Positions 10,829-20,243 of a stretch of DNA of 64,000 nt are shown here, in pieces; the stretch's first letter is position 1; each line of letters starts with the position of its first letter. This DNA is from Curvibacter gracilis ATCC BAA-807. Lineage in GTDB: Bacteria > Pseudomonadota > Gammaproteobacteria > Burkholderiales > Burkholderiaceae_C. The notes under the pieces were generated by a model. The model ran no database searches. It saw only the letters and a program-made list of their open reading frames with translations, and had not been told where the DNA came from. The DNA lies in the NCBI RefSeq assembly GCF_000518645.1, contig NZ_KI912466.1, positions 59,792-123,791 on the forward strand, given 5' to 3'. A program made the position numbers and the translations under genes.

Positions 10829-11644
10829 TTATTTGGGCAGCAGGCTGAGCTTGTCGTTCTGCATCGATTGGTACAGCGACAGCATGCGCGTGGCGGCCGT
10901 CTGACGCACCTGCTCCTGCGAGAAGCTTGAGGCCGCCTGGGCCAGGTCGGCGTCGCTGAGGCTGGCATTGGAAGACGCCAAGGCCCCCGACTGTGCACTG
11001 AGCTGATCGAAATTGGCCTGCAGCCCCGACTGAGAGGCGCCCACCCCCGCTTGTTGATCATTCACCTGCTGCATGGCCTGGCTGATGGCCTGCATGGCGC
11101 TGGCCTGCCCGCTGCTGCTGGTGAGATCGACGCTGCCCAGCCCCAGGGCGTTGGCCGACACGCTGCCCAGGCTCAGGCTTTGCGTGTCGCCCGCATTGGG
11201 CCCCGTCTGCAGACTGGCGCTGAAGCTGCCATCCAGCAGGTTCTGGCCGTTGAACTGGGTGTTGCCCGAAATCTGATTCAGGTTCTGGGTGAGCTGGCTG
11301 GCCTGCGCCTGCAAAGCCTGCCGGTCGCTGGCAGAGAGACTGCCATTGCCGGCCTGCACCGCCAGATCATTGAGTTGCTGCAGGTTGGCGCTGACCTCAC
11401 CCAAGGCCCCCGAGGCCGTCTGCAACAGAGAGCTGCCATCCTGCAAGCCCTGCATGGCCACGGCCGTGCTCGACAGCTGCACGCTGAACGAACTGGACTG
11501 GGCCAAGCCTGCCGCGTTGTCCAGCGCCGAGTTGATCGCCCGGCCCGACGACAGCTTCTGCCCCAGCGACTGCAGCCGCGTGAGCGATGAGGCCTGGGCG
11601 GCGAGCAAACCGTTGGGGGTGGAGGAATTGATGGAGTAGCTCAT
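10829..11644 (-). CDS. Flagellin-like protein, divergent and solitary
   Basis: 271-residue protein with the two conserved helical ends of flagellin. The N-terminal region reads LGQKLSSGRAINSALDNAAG (residues about 28-47), NLQQLNDLAVQAGNGSLS, and TQFNGQNLLDG near 131; the C-terminal helix is Gln/Ala/Ser-rich and ends SLYQSMQNDKLSLLPK. It differs from common flagellins in the N-terminal start (MSYSINSSTPNG) and in the post-DNAAG residues, and the central domain is short. No other flagellar gene is in the window. A GAGG ribosome site precedes the ATG and sigma-28-like elements lie upstream. Could be an alternative flagellin or a filament-related secreted protein. Confidence 0.82.
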   Translation of the reverse strand: MSYSINSSTPNGLLAAQASSLTRLQSLGQKLSSGRAINSALDNAAGLAQSSSFSVQLSSTAVAMQGLQDGSSLLQTASGALGEVSANLQQLNDLAVQAGNGSLSASDRQALQAQASQLTQNLNQISGNTQFNGQNLLDGSFSASLQTGPNAGDTQSLSLGSVSANALGLGSVDLTSSSGQASAMQAISQAMQQVNDQQAGVGASQSGLQANFDQLSAQSGALASSNASLSDADLAQAASSFSQEQVRQTAATRMLSLYQSMQNDKLSLLPK

Positions 11645-11675
11645 GGCGACCTCGCGAAGGACAGCCGGTTTATTT

Positions 11676-11709
11676 GGCGGAATTATCGGACTTTGCCCCT
11701 CAAAACACC
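11676..11709 (-). promoter_or_regulatory. Possible sigma-28 (FliA) promoter of the flagellin gene
   Basis: On the minus strand TCCGATAA (11690-11683) matches seven of eight positions of the FliA -10 element GCCGATAA, about 39 bp before the flagellin ATG. The -35 region at the N11 distance (11709-11702) matches poorly (GGTGTTTT). An alternative reading uses CAAAGTCC as -35 and GCCAAATAA as -10. Either supports flagellar-class regulation, but the assignment is weak. Confidence 0.4.
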
Positions 11710-11775
11710 ACCAGAGCCCCCAAAGTCAGGAGCGAAGCGCCCATCGGACGACCGTCGGACGCCCTAGCGCCCATG

Positions 11776-11801
11776 AAAAAGCCGCGCCAAGGCGCGGCTT
11801 T
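11776..11801 (-). terminator. Rho-independent terminator of ychF
   Basis: An 11-bp stem (AAAGCCGCGCC 11778-11788 with GGCGCGGCTTT 11791-11801) followed on the minus strand by a T5 tract (11780-11776). It lies about 60 bp downstream of the leftward ychF stop. Confidence 0.8.
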
Positions 11802-11860
11802 GAGGGCATTCCCAACGCCTGGTCAATGGACACAGACGCGCAGTGAATGGCCGGGAATGC

Positions 11861-12955
11861 TCAGACGTTGAACAGGAAGTTCATCACGTCGCCGTCTTTG
11901 ACCACGTATTCCTTGCCTTCGGCGCGCATCTTGCCGGCATCCTTGGCGCCCTGCTCGCCCTTGAAGGCGATGAAGTCATCAAACGCGATGGTCTGGGCGC
12001 GGATGAAGCCGCGCTCGAAGTCGCCGTGGATCACGCCGGCCGCCTGGGGGGCGGTGTCGCCGACGTGGATGGTCCAGGCGCGCACTTCCTTGACGCCGGC
12101 GGTGAAGTAGGTCTGCAGACCCAGCAGCCTGAAGCCGGCGCGGATCAGGCGGTTCAGGCCCGGTTCGTCCTGGCCCAGCTCGGCCAGGAACATGGCGCGG
12201 TCTTCGTCGCTCATGTCGGCCATGTCGGCTTCCATCTTGGCGCAGATGGCGACCACCGGGGCGTTCTGGCCGGCGGCGTATTCCTTCAGGCGGTCGAGCA
12301 GGGGGTTGTTCTCGAAGCCGTCTTCGCTGACGTTGCCCACGAACATGGCCGGCTTGGCGGTGATCAGGCACAGGGGCTTGATCACCAGCAGGTCTTCCTT
12401 GCTCAGGTCCAGGGTGCGCACCGGCTTGCCCTCGTCGAGGGTGGCCTGCACGCGGGTCAGCACCTGCACCAGCTTGGCGGCTTCCTTGTCGTTGCCCGAC
12501 TTGGCGGCCTTGATCGAGCGCTGCAGGGTCTTCTCGACCGTGCCCAGGTCGGCCAGGCACAGCTCGGTCTGGATGACTTCGATGTCGGCGATCGGATCGA
12601 CGCGGCCGGCCACGTGGATCACGTTGTCGTCTTCAAAGCAACGCACCACGTTGACGATGGCGTCGGTTTCGCGGATGTGGGCCAAAAACTGGTTGCCCAG
12701 ACCTTCACCCTGGCTGGCACCGGCCACCAGGCCGGCGATGTCGACAAACTCGACGATGGCCGGGACGATGCGCTCGGGGGTGATGATTTCGGCCAGCTGG
12801 TCCAGACGCGGATCCGGCACCTCGACCGTGCCCACATTGGGCTCGATGGTGCAGAAGGGGTAGTTCTCGGCCGCGATGCCGGCCTTGGTCAGGGCGTTGA
12901 AAAGAGTGGACTTGCCGACGTTGGGCAGGCCCACGATGCCGCATTTGAGGCTCAT
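11861..12955 (-). CDS. ychF: Redox-regulated ribosome-binding ATPase YchF
   Basis: 364-residue Obg-family P-loop protein, almost exactly the E. coli length. The G1 loop GLPNVGKST is at residues 9-17, followed by [11 protein letters not shown] (switch region) and the C-terminal TGS domain (VRAWTI ... [12 protein letters not shown]). YchF binds the ribosome and hydrolyses ATP rather than GTP and is linked to oxidative-stress control. Start at 12955 ([11 protein letters not shown]) fits the family; upstream in-frame residues do not. It has its own terminator and seems monocistronic. Confidence 0.97.
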   Translation of the reverse strand: MSLKCGIVGLPNVGKSTLFNALTKAGIAAENYPFCTIEPNVGTVEVPDPRLDQLAEIITPERIVPAIVEFVDIAGLVAGASQGEGLGNQFLAHIRETDAIVNVVRCFEDDNVIHVAGRVDPIADIEVIQTELCLADLGTVEKTLQRSIKAAKSGNDKEAAKLVQVLTRVQATLDEGKPVRTLDLSKEDLLVIKPLCLITAKPAMFVGNVSEDGFENNPLLDRLKEYAAGQNAPVVAICAKMEADMADMSDEDRAMFLAELGQDEPGLNRLIRAGFRLLGLQTYFTAGVKEVRAWTIHVGDTAPQAAGVIHGDFERGFIRAQTIAFDDFIAFKGEQGAKDAGKMRAEGKEYVVKDGDVMNFLFNV

Positions 12956-13099
12956 GGAGGTTGCTTTCTTGGTGATGGTTCCCTGGCACGGCGGTGCGAC
13001 CGACACGGCCACGCGCGAATCCGGCCCGCTGCGACCTGATCCATCGACCGCTGGCCTTGCCCGGGGAAATTGGCGCTGATTGTACTGATCAGCGCCGGC

Positions 13100-13975
13100 T
13101 CAATCGAAGCGGTAGCGCCCCTGCACCACCTGCCCGACGCGCAACACGCGCTCAGCGCCTTCGATCACGATGGCGTTCATGCCAAAGGTGATGCCGCCGC
13201 CCACGCGGTCATCCCGCCGGAAGGTGCGCAAGGTGTCGCCCACTTCGGGGCTGCTGACGGCAGTGGCGGGGTCGATGTCGGGGATGGGGCAGCGGGTGCA
13301 GGGCTTGACCGGGCGCAGCACGACGGCACCGTCGTCGGCCCGGATCACGATGTCTTCCAGGCGGTCTTCGTCAAAGGACTCGACCCCGGCCAGCACCACG
13401 TTGGCGCGAAAGCGCTCCACGCCCACCGGCGCATGGCCGGCCTGGCCCAGGCGCTGGTTGAGTTCATCCACCGAGGCCTCGCTGCAGACCAGCACGGGAA
13501 AGCCGTCACTGAACTGGTTGGGGGCCTCCAGGCCCGACGTCCACTGCAGGCTGGACAGGCGGCGTTGCTCGGGGTCAAAGCGCACCAGTCGCAGGGGGCG
13601 CCCCAGAAAGTCGCTGAACCACTGGGCCGCCAGGTTGCCCATGTCATAGGCCTTGACGGTGTCTTTCCAGACCCGGGCGGTGCAAGGCGCCTCGACCCCA
13701 TCGATGGCCAGGTGCAGGGCCAGCATGCCCGGGGCGCGCAGCACCATCTCGAAGGTTTTGAGCTGGGGGCGGATCAGGGCCATGCGCGGCAGCTCGCGCT
13801 GACTCACGAACACGCCCTCGGGGTCGACCACCATCCAGGCCCGGTCCAGATCCAGCCCGGTGTCGGTCAGCACGGCCTCCTGCACCTCGACGGCGGCACA
13901 GGATTTGATGGGGTGCACAAACAGGCGCGCCACCGTGCCTTGAACGTCAAAATCAGCCTCTGTGTCCCATGTCAT
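13100..13975 (-). CDS. MOSC domain protein with N-terminal beta-barrel domain
   Basis: 291-residue YcbX-like protein: MOSC_N beta-barrel domain at the N-terminus (ARLFVHPIKSCAAVEVQ, residues about 15-31) and a MOSC domain in the C-terminal half with the Cys-containing VKPCTRCPIPDID near 225. Such proteins bind the molybdenum cofactor and in E. coli YcbX detoxifies N-hydroxylated bases; the C-terminal ferredoxin domain of YcbX is absent here, so an external electron donor would be needed. It is divergent to the FAD monooxygenase gene with a 116-bp gap. Confidence 0.9.
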   Translation of the reverse strand: MTWDTEADFDVQGTVARLFVHPIKSCAAVEVQEAVLTDTGLDLDRAWMVVDPEGVFVSQRELPRMALIRPQLKTFEMVLRAPGMLALHLAIDGVEAPCTARVWKDTVKAYDMGNLAAQWFSDFLGRPLRLVRFDPEQRRLSSLQWTSGLEAPNQFSDGFPVLVCSEASVDELNQRLGQAGHAPVGVERFRANVVLAGVESFDEDRLEDIVIRADDGAVVLRPVKPCTRCPIPDIDPATAVSSPEVGDTLRTFRRDDRVGGGITFGMNAIVIEGAERVLRVGQVVQGRYRFD

Positions 13976-14091
13976 GGCCTGCTCACTCCTGCTTTGCTGC
14001 GATACCCACCGACAAAATCACCCCTGCACGGCCGAATGGCGCTTGCGCAAGGTCAGGGCGCGATTGTGCCTGCCTCCTACAATCAGCCCCC

Positions 14092-15237
14092 ATGACGCAA
14101 GCCTTTGATGTGTGTATCCGTGGTGCCGGCGTGGTCGGCCAGACCCTGGCCCTGTTGCTGGCCCGTGAACGCCTGCGGGTGGCCCTGGTGACCCCGCCCC
14201 GCCCCGCCCAGACCGAGCCCCCCGCCCTGGATGTGCGTGCCTATGCGCTGAACAACGCATCGCAGCAGTTGCTGGACTCGCTGCGTTGCTGGCCCGAGGG
14301 CGATGCCGTCACGGCGGTCACCGGCATGCAGGTGCTGGGCGATCAGGGTGGAGAGGTGGTGTTCTCGGCCCGTGAGCAAAACACCCCGGCGCTGACCTGG
14401 ATCGTCGATGTGCCTGCGCTGGAGGCCCGGCTGACCGAGGCGGTGCGTTACCAACCCCAGATCGAACGGGTTGACAGCCCGCGCGATGCCGCCCTGACGG
14501 TGGTCTGCGAAGGCCGCGCCAGCCGCACCCGCGAAGAGTTCGGTGTGCATTACGACACCACGCCTTACCCGCACACGGCCATCGCGGCCCGCCTGCAGGC
14601 CAACCAGCCCCATGGGCAACTGGCGCACCAGTGGTTTCTGCCCGGTCAGGTGATGGCTTTTTTGCCTTTGGGTGGCGATCAAGGGAACTCCATCGCGCTG
14701 GTTTGGTCTGTGCCTCATGCCGAGGTTGCCGAACTGATGTCCCTGCCCCCCCAAGAATTTGCCGATCGCGTGGCCGCCCAGGCCGGCTGGCCTGCGGGCT
14801 CGCTGAGCCTGAGCAGCGAGCGCGCCAGTTGGTCGCTGCAGCAGTCGCGGGCCGACCGCTGGGTGGGTGCCATGCCCGGCCAGCCCCCGGCTGGCCAGGT
14901 GCGCAGTTTTGCCTTGGCAGGAGACGCCGCCCATGCGGTGCACCCGCTGGCCGGCCAGGGACTGAACCTGGGCCTGGGCGATGTCGAAGCCCTGGCCCGC
15001 GTGCTGCGCGAGCGCGACTACTGGCGCAGCGTGGGTGACCCCAAGCTGTTGCGCCGCTACGAGCGCGAGCGCAAGGCCGGCATCTGGGCCCTGGGCCTGG
15101 CCAGCGACGGGCTGCAAAGGCTGTTCGACCACACGCTGCCCACGGTGCAGAACGCCCGCAACTGGGGCATGAACCAGTTCAACCGCAGCGGCCCCCTCAA
15201 GAGCTGGGTGACCCGCCTGGCCATGGGCCTGGCCTGA
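14092..15237 (+). CDS. UbiH/UbiF-type FAD-dependent monooxygenase
   Basis: 381-residue class A flavin monooxygenase. The dinucleotide-binding GAGVVGQTLAL is near residue 11, DVRAYALNNASQQLL (the DxRxxAL mark of the UbiH/UbiF/COQ6 group) near 47, and the second FAD motif GDAAHAVHPLAGQGLNLGL near 280. This group hydroxylates the ubiquinone ring. The exact ring position is not readable from sequence. Start at 14092 (MTQAFDVCIRGAG). It is followed by dsbC at 47 bp on the same strand. Confidence 0.88.
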   Translation: MTQAFDVCIRGAGVVGQTLALLLARERLRVALVTPPRPAQTEPPALDVRAYALNNASQQLLDSLRCWPEGDAVTAVTGMQVLGDQGGEVVFSAREQNTPALTWIVDVPALEARLTEAVRYQPQIERVDSPRDAALTVVCEGRASRTREEFGVHYDTTPYPHTAIAARLQANQPHGQLAHQWFLPGQVMAFLPLGGDQGNSIALVWSVPHAEVAELMSLPPQEFADRVAAQAGWPAGSLSLSSERASWSLQQSRADRWVGAMPGQPPAGQVRSFALAGDAAHAVHPLAGQGLNLGLGDVEALARVLRERDYWRSVGDPKLLRRYERERKAGIWALGLASDGLQRLFDHTLPTVQNARNWGMNQFNRSGPLKSWVTRLAMGLA

Positions 15238-15284
15238 TCCCGGCCCTTTTTCACCTTTTGCCCTCACACCCCAGACCCCACACC

Positions 15285-16013
15285 ATGAAAACAGCCATCC
15301 TCCCCCGCCTGCTGCTGGCGGCGCTGCCCCTGCTCAGCCTGGGCGCCATCGCCCAGGAGGCGGTGATCAAAAAGGCCCTGGCGGCCCGCATTCCGCAATT
15401 GCAGAACATCGACGAAGTGCGCAAGACGCCCATGAACGGCCTGTATGAGGTGCGCGTGGGCAATGACCTGTTCTACACCGACGCCAAGGGCAACTACCTG
15501 ATCCAGGGCGAACTGATCGACACCGCCCAGCAACGCAACCTGACGGAAGAACGCGTGGCCAAGATCACGGCGGTCGACTTCAGCACCCTGCCCATGGGGG
15601 ATGCGTTCACCATCGTGCGCGGCAACGGCCAGCGCAAGATCGCGGTCTTCGAAGACCCCAACTGCGGCTACTGCAAGCGCTTCGAGAAAGACCTGTCCAA
15701 GGTGGACAACGTGACGGTCTACATGTTCCTGTACCCCATCCTGGGCCCGGATTCGGCCGACAAGGCGCGCAACCACTGGTGCGCCAAGGACAAGAGCGGC
15801 GCCTGGCTTGACTGGATGGTGCGCGAGAAGGCCGCCCCCAATGCCAGCTGCGACGTGGCAGCGATTGCCCGAAACGTGGACTTCGGGCGCAAGTACAAGA
15901 TCACCGGCACGCCGACCATCATCTTCTCGGACGGCAGTCGGGTGCCCGGCGCACTCAACACCCAGCAGATCGAACAGCGCATCGCCCAGGCGGCCAGCCC
16001 CGCCAAAGAGTGA
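15285..16013 (+). CDS. dsbC: Thiol:disulfide interchange protein DsbC
   Basis: 242-residue periplasmic disulfide isomerase. A Sec signal peptide covers about residues 1-23 (LLLAALPLLSLGAIAQ), then the N-terminal dimerisation domain and the thioredoxin-like domain with active-site CGYC at 127-130 and the cis-Pro loop GTPTIIF near 206. The two further cysteines (NHWCAK and NASCDVA) match the structural disulfide of DsbC. Length and motif favour DsbC over DsbG. It shuffles wrong disulfides in secreted proteins and is kept reduced by DsbD. Confidence 0.95.
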   Translation: MKTAILPRLLLAALPLLSLGAIAQEAVIKKALAARIPQLQNIDEVRKTPMNGLYEVRVGNDLFYTDAKGNYLIQGELIDTAQQRNLTEERVAKITAVDFSTLPMGDAFTIVRGNGQRKIAVFEDPNCGYCKRFEKDLSKVDNVTVYMFLYPILGPDSADKARNHWCAKDKSGAWLDWMVREKAAPNASCDVAAIARNVDFGRKYKITGTPTIIFSDGSRVPGALNTQQIEQRIAQAASPAKE

Positions 16014-16121
16014 CGCGACAGCACCGCAGGTGGGCCTGAGTGCGTCGTCCGCGCCACACTCAGACCACCGGATTGCCCTGGCCCGCGGCTGGGGCTCGCA
16101 AACCCGGCCACAATCCGGGGC

Positions 16122-16583
16122 ATGAACACCTCCGTCCCGACACCCCATCCGGCTGGGGCCCCTTTGTCCCTCGTGATCGAGCGCCTGGGTTATGCCGGCC
16201 TGGCGCCCTTTGTGTTGCTGGCCCTGCTGATGTGGCTGGTCACACCCGACCTGATGCCTTTCGTGGCCCTGGCCCTGATGGCCTATGCGGCCACCGTGGC
16301 CTCTTTCTTGGGCGGCATCCATTGGGGCATCGCCTTTCAACAGGGCGAGGCCGCCCCGCGCATCCATCTGGTGTGGGGCGTGATCCCGCCCATCGTGGCC
16401 TGGATTGCCGTGGTGATGCCGATCTATGCCGGCCTGCCGTTGCTGGGCCTGCTGCTGGTGGTTTGTTATTTGGTGGACCGCAAGACCTGGACCTCGCCGC
16501 AATTGAGGCCCTGGCTCACGCTGCGCTTCAGGCTCACCGTGGTGGCCACCCTGAGCTGCCTGCTGGGCGCCGCCAACACCTGA
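16122..16583 (+). CDS. DUF3429 membrane protein
   Basis: 153-residue protein with four to five hydrophobic segments and the DUF3429 signature LGGIHWGIAF near residue 63. No biochemical function is established for the family. Start ATG at 16122 (MNTSVPTPHPAG). It sits between dsbC and the M61 protease on the same strand with gaps of about 108 and 66 bp, so co-transcription is possible but not shown. Confidence 0.82.
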   Translation: MNTSVPTPHPAGAPLSLVIERLGYAGLAPFVLLALLMWLVTPDLMPFVALALMAYAATVASFLGGIHWGIAFQQGEAAPRIHLVWGVIPPIVAWIAVVMPIYAGLPLLGLLLVVCYLVDRKTWTSPQLRPWLTLRFRLTVVATLSCLLGAANT

Positions 16584-16649
16584 TCGCCGCCGCCAACGCC
16601 GCTCACACCCAGCGGCCAAGCACACCGCCTACCGCCCACACCGGCCCGT

Positions 16650-18545
16650 ATGAAGCAACACCCCAGCACACCGCACTACCGCATCGACGCCCGTCAACGC
16701 CACGCCCACCTCTACGAGGTGACGCTGACCATCCCCGCCCCAGCCGCCCAGCAAGAGGTCTCGCTGCCGGTGTGGATCCCGGGCAGCTATCTGGTGCGCG
16801 AGTTCTCCAAAAACCTGCAGCAACTGCAGGCCCGGCAAAAAGGCCGGCGCGTGGCCATTCAGCAACTGGACAAATGCCGCTGGCAGGTGGCCAGCCAGGC
16901 GGGCAGCGCGCTGGAGCTGCGCTATGAGGTCTATGCCTTCGACAATTCGGTGCGCACGGCCTGGCTGGACAGCCAGCGCGGCTTTTTCAATGGCACGAGC
17001 CTGTGCCTGCGGGTGCACGGCCAGGAGGATCAGCCCCACCAGATCACGGTGGAATCGCCCGACGACAGCTGGCGCGCAGCCACGGCCCTGACCGCCCTGA
17101 AGACCGACCGACGTGGCTTTGGCCTGTACCAGGCGGCCGACTACGACGAGCTGGTGGACAGCCCTTTCGAGTTGGGTGACTTCTGGCAGGCCAGCTTCAG
17201 CGCCTGCGCCATTGAACACCAGATCGTGGTGGCCGGGGCCCCGGCGTCCTTTGATTCGGCCCGGCTGCTGCGCGACACCCAGCAGATCTGCGAAACCGCC
17301 ATCCGCTTCTGGCACCCCGAGGTCGACCCCGCCAAGCCGGCTGCCAGCGGCGTGCCCCATCCGCGCTATGTCTTCATGCTCAATGTGGTGGACGACAACT
17401 ATGGCGGGCTGGAGCACCGGGCCAGCACTGCGCTGATCTGCGGGCGCCGCGATCTGCCACGCCTGGGCGAAACCCGCACGCCCGAGGGCTACACCACCCT
17501 GCTGGGCCTGATCTGCCACGAGTACTTCCACACCTGGAACGTGAAGCGCCTGCGCCCCGCAGAACTGGCCCGCTACGATTACACCCAAGAGAACTACACC
17601 CGCCTGCTGTGGTTCTTCGAGGGCTTCACCAGCTACTACGACGACCTGCTGCTGCGCCGCGCCGGCCTGATCGACGATGCCGCCTACCTGCGCCTGCTCA
17701 ACAAGGCCCTGAACCAGGTGTTGCAGGCCCCGGGGCGCCTGGTGCAGAGCGTGGCTGAAGCCAGCTTTGACGCTTGGGTGAAGTACTACCGGCAAGACGA
17801 AAACACCGCCAACGCCACCATCAGCTACTACACCAAGGGCTCGCTGGTGGCCCTGTGCCTGGACCTGACGCTGCGCGCCCAGGGCAAGAGCCTGGACCAG
17901 GCCCTGCGTGCCGTGTGGCAGCGCTGCAGCGGCGGCCCCATGAGCGAGGCCGACTTTGCCCAGGTGCTGAACGAGGTCTCGGGCCGCGATTTCGGGCCCG
18001 AGCTCAAGGCCTGGGTTCATGGTGTGGCCGACCTGCCCGTGCAGCCCTTGCTGGAGAAGGCCGGCGTGCGCTGGCACGATGACCCGGCCCAGCCGGCACA
18101 GGCTCTGGGCCTGCGGGTGACGGAAAACGGCAGCATTCAGATCAAGGCCGTGCTGCGCGGCGGCTTGGCCGAGAAAGCAGGCCTGGCCGCCGGTGATGAA
18201 TGGCTGGGATTGGAAGTGGGCGAACAGGCCTGGCGCCTGAGCAAGCTGGACGACCTGGCGCTCTACGCCGGCCCGGCCAAACGCGCGACCGCCCTGGTGG
18301 CACGCGACCGGCGCCTGCTGCGCCTGCCACTGAAGCTGCCGGCCCAGGCCACCACCGTGCGCCTGGCCATTGAGCAGGCGGCCTTGGTCAAGGCCTGGCT
18401 GGGGGGTGACCCGACGCCAGGCCCGGCATCAGGTGCCGTGCCTGCCGTCGCCCCCGAAGCCAAGGCCCAAGGGCCTCAATCGCCTCAGTCGCCCCGGAAA
18501 ACCGGCGCACGCTTGGCCAAGAAGGCCTCCACGCCCTCAAAGTAA
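16650..18545 (+). CDS. M61 family metallopeptidase with PDZ domain
   Basis: 631-residue glycyl aminopeptidase-like protein. After an N-terminal beta domain (PVWIPGSYLVREFS near residue 46), the zinc site HEYFHTWNVKRLRP lies near residue 290 with the third ligand in FFEGFTSYYDDLL near 323. A PDZ domain follows around residues 490-565 (LRGGLAEKAGLAAGDEWLG), and the tail is Pro/Ala/Lys-rich. M61 enzymes cleave N-terminal Gly or Ala from peptides. The last 61 bp overlap the convergent enoyl-CoA hydratase gene, which adds the lysine-rich end of this protein. Confidence 0.92.
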   Translation: MKQHPSTPHYRIDARQRHAHLYEVTLTIPAPAAQQEVSLPVWIPGSYLVREFSKNLQQLQARQKGRRVAIQQLDKCRWQVASQAGSALELRYEVYAFDNSVRTAWLDSQRGFFNGTSLCLRVHGQEDQPHQITVESPDDSWRAATALTALKTDRRGFGLYQAADYDELVDSPFELGDFWQASFSACAIEHQIVVAGAPASFDSARLLRDTQQICETAIRFWHPEVDPAKPAASGVPHPRYVFMLNVVDDNYGGLEHRASTALICGRRDLPRLGETRTPEGYTTLLGLICHEYFHTWNVKRLRPAELARYDYTQENYTRLLWFFEGFTSYYDDLLLRRAGLIDDAAYLRLLNKALNQVLQAPGRLVQSVAEASFDAWVKYYRQDENTANATISYYTKGSLVALCLDLTLRAQGKSLDQALRAVWQRCSGGPMSEADFAQVLNEVSGRDFGPELKAWVHGVADLPVQPLLEKAGVRWHDDPAQPAQALGLRVTENGSIQIKAVLRGGLAEKAGLAAGDEWLGLEVGEQAWRLSKLDDLALYAGPAKRATALVARDRRLLRLPLKLPAQATTVRLAIEQAALVKAWLGGDPTPGPASGAVPAVAPEAKAQGPQSPQSPRKTGARLAKKASTPSK

Positions 18546-19300
18546 TCGTAGGTGCGGCCCATGGCGGACTGGGCATCACGCTCGGCCAGCAACTGGGCGT
18601 CCAGCTCACGTGTGGTGGATTCACGCAACAGGCGGCGGGTGGCCACCAAGGCGGCCGTGGGCATGGCCGCCAGACGGCGGGCCAGCGTCAGCGTGGTGTC
18701 CAGACAATCGTCGGCCACATCCCAGATCAGGCCCCACTCCCGCGCCTGCTGGGCACCCAGCTTGTCGCCCGTCAGCGCCAGCCCCAGCGCACGTGTCAGC
18801 CCCACGCGGCGCGGCAGCAACCAGGTGCTGCCCGCGTCCGGCACCAGCCCGATCTTGCTGAAGGCCTGGATGAAGCTGGCCTGGGGCGCGGCAATCGCCA
18901 GATCACAACTCATCACCAGCGACATGCCGGCCCCGGCGGCCACGCCATTCACAGCCGCCAGCACCGGCATGCGCAAGGCCTGCAGACGGCGAGCGGTGGG
19001 GTTGAAGGCCTGATCGATCACCGGCCCCGGGTCGGCACGGCGTACTCGGTCGGCTCCGGGCGCAAAGTCGAAGGCCGACAGATCGGCCCCCGCGCAAAAA
19101 CCTCGACCCGCCCCGGTCAGCACCACGGCACGCACCTTCTCGTCGGCCTCGGCGGCATCCAGGGCCGCCCACAGGGCGCGGTGCATGGTCAGGTCAAAAC
19201 TGTTGAGCGTCTGCGGCCGGTTGAAGGTGATCAAGGCCACCGCACCGGCGCTGGCGTCGTCGGTGGCATACAGAACAGCGGGCTGGGCGTCATCGGTCAT
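18485..19300 (-). CDS. Enoyl-CoA hydratase/isomerase family protein
   Basis: 271-residue crotonase-fold protein. The CoA oxyanion motifs are LTGAGRGFCAGADLSAF near residue 61 and AAVNGVAAGAGMSLVMSCDL near 105; the catalytic Glu at the usual second position is replaced in the GAGMS context, as in PaaG/isomerase-like members, with the later SKIGLVPDAGSTWLLPR stretch (Asp in place of one Glu). This suggests an isomerase such as PaaG-type rather than a plain hydratase. Start at 19300 is chosen for its AGGAG site 8 bp upstream. It is divergent to the next hydratase gene. Confidence 0.87.
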   Translation of the reverse strand: MTDDAQPAVLYATDDASAGAVALITFNRPQTLNSFDLTMHRALWAALDAAEADEKVRAVVLTGAGRGFCAGADLSAFDFAPGADRVRRADPGPVIDQAFNPTARRLQALRMPVLAAVNGVAAGAGMSLVMSCDLAIAAPQASFIQAFSKIGLVPDAGSTWLLPRRVGLTRALGLALTGDKLGAQQAREWGLIWDVADDCLDTTLTLARRLAAMPTAALVATRRLLRESTTRELDAQLLAERDAQSAMGRTYDYFEGVEAFLAKRAPVFRGD

Positions 19301-19442
19301 GGCGTGTCTCCTTGTGGGCATCTGGGATGGGAACTGGCATTCTGCCCAAGCCCCTCAGCACGCATTGCAACCCGTTTGACAGCCTGGCGACAAATCGCTT
19401 GGGTATAGTCCCGGCAACCCCTACTGACGGAGATAAAGGCTT

Positions 19443-20222
19443 ATGGCTTACGAAACCATCGAAGTGCGCGTCGAGGCTGACCAGGTCGGCATCATCACCC
19501 TGAACCGCCCCAAACAGCTCAACGCCCTGAACGACCAACTGATGACCGAACTGGGCAGCGCCCTGCGTGAGTTCGATGCCGACGCCAAGATCGGCTGCAT
19601 CATCGTCACAGGCAGCGAGCGCGCCTTTGCCGCTGGGGCCGACATCGCCGCCATGGCCAAGTTCAGCTTCCAGGATGTGTACAAGGGTGACTTCATCTCG
19701 CGCAACTGGGAAACCATCCGCAGCATCCGCAAACCCGTGATTGCCGCCGTGGCCGGTTTTGCCCTGGGCGGCGGTTGTGAGCTGGCGATGATGTGCGACT
19801 TCATCATCGCCGCCGACAACGCCAAGTTCGGCCAACCTGAGATCAAGATCGGCGTCATCCCCGGTGCGGGCGGCACCCAGCGGCTGCCACGGGCCGTCGG
19901 CAAGTCCAAGGCCATGGACATGGCCCTGACGGCACGGATGATGGACGTGACCGAAGCCGAACGCTCGGGCCTGGTGAGCCGGGTCGTTCCGGTGGACAAA
20001 TTGATGGAAGAGGCCCTGGGTGCTGCGCTGGTGATCTGCTCTTACTCGCAGATCGCGGTCATGGCCGCCAAGGAGTCAGTCAACCGCGCCTTCGAAGGCA
20101 CGCTGTCTGACGGCGTGATGTTCGAGCGCCGACTGTTCCACTCGCTGTTCGCAACCCAGGACCAGAAGGAAGGCATGGACGCGTTTTTGAACAAGCGCAG
20201 CCCAAATTTCACGCACCAGTGA
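19443..20222 (+). CDS. Enoyl-CoA hydratase
   Basis: 259-residue crotonase of standard length. Oxyanion-hole motif [14 protein letters not shown] near residue 59, [15 protein letters not shown] near 102 with the first catalytic Glu, and [21 protein letters not shown] near 124 with the second Glu: both acids of a true hydratase are present. It adds water to trans-2-enoyl-CoA in fatty-acid or phenylacetate-type beta-oxidation. A weak promoter-like region (TATAGT at 19404) and GGAG precede the ATG. Downstream lies the tRNA gene, with two hairpins in the gap. Confidence 0.94.
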   Translation: MAYETIEVRVEADQVGIITLNRPKQLNALNDQLMTELGSALREFDADAKIGCIIVTGSERAFAAGADIAAMAKFSFQDVYKGDFISRNWETIRSIRKPVIAAVAGFALGGGCELAMMCDFIIAADNAKFGQPEIKIGVIPGAGGTQRLPRAVGKSKAMDMALTARMMDVTEAERSGLVSRVVPVDKLMEEALGAALVICSYSQIAVMAAKESVNRAFEGTLSDGVMFERRLFHSLFATQDQKEGMDAFLNKRSPNFTHQ

Positions 20223-20243
20223 TTGCGCCCCAAATTTTGTGTC

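Noticed and set aside
19376-19409. Consensus promoter TTGACA ... TATAGT before the enoyl-CoA hydratase gene
   Set aside because: The spacer is 22 bp, too long for a sigma-70 promoter, so it is not listed as a promoter.
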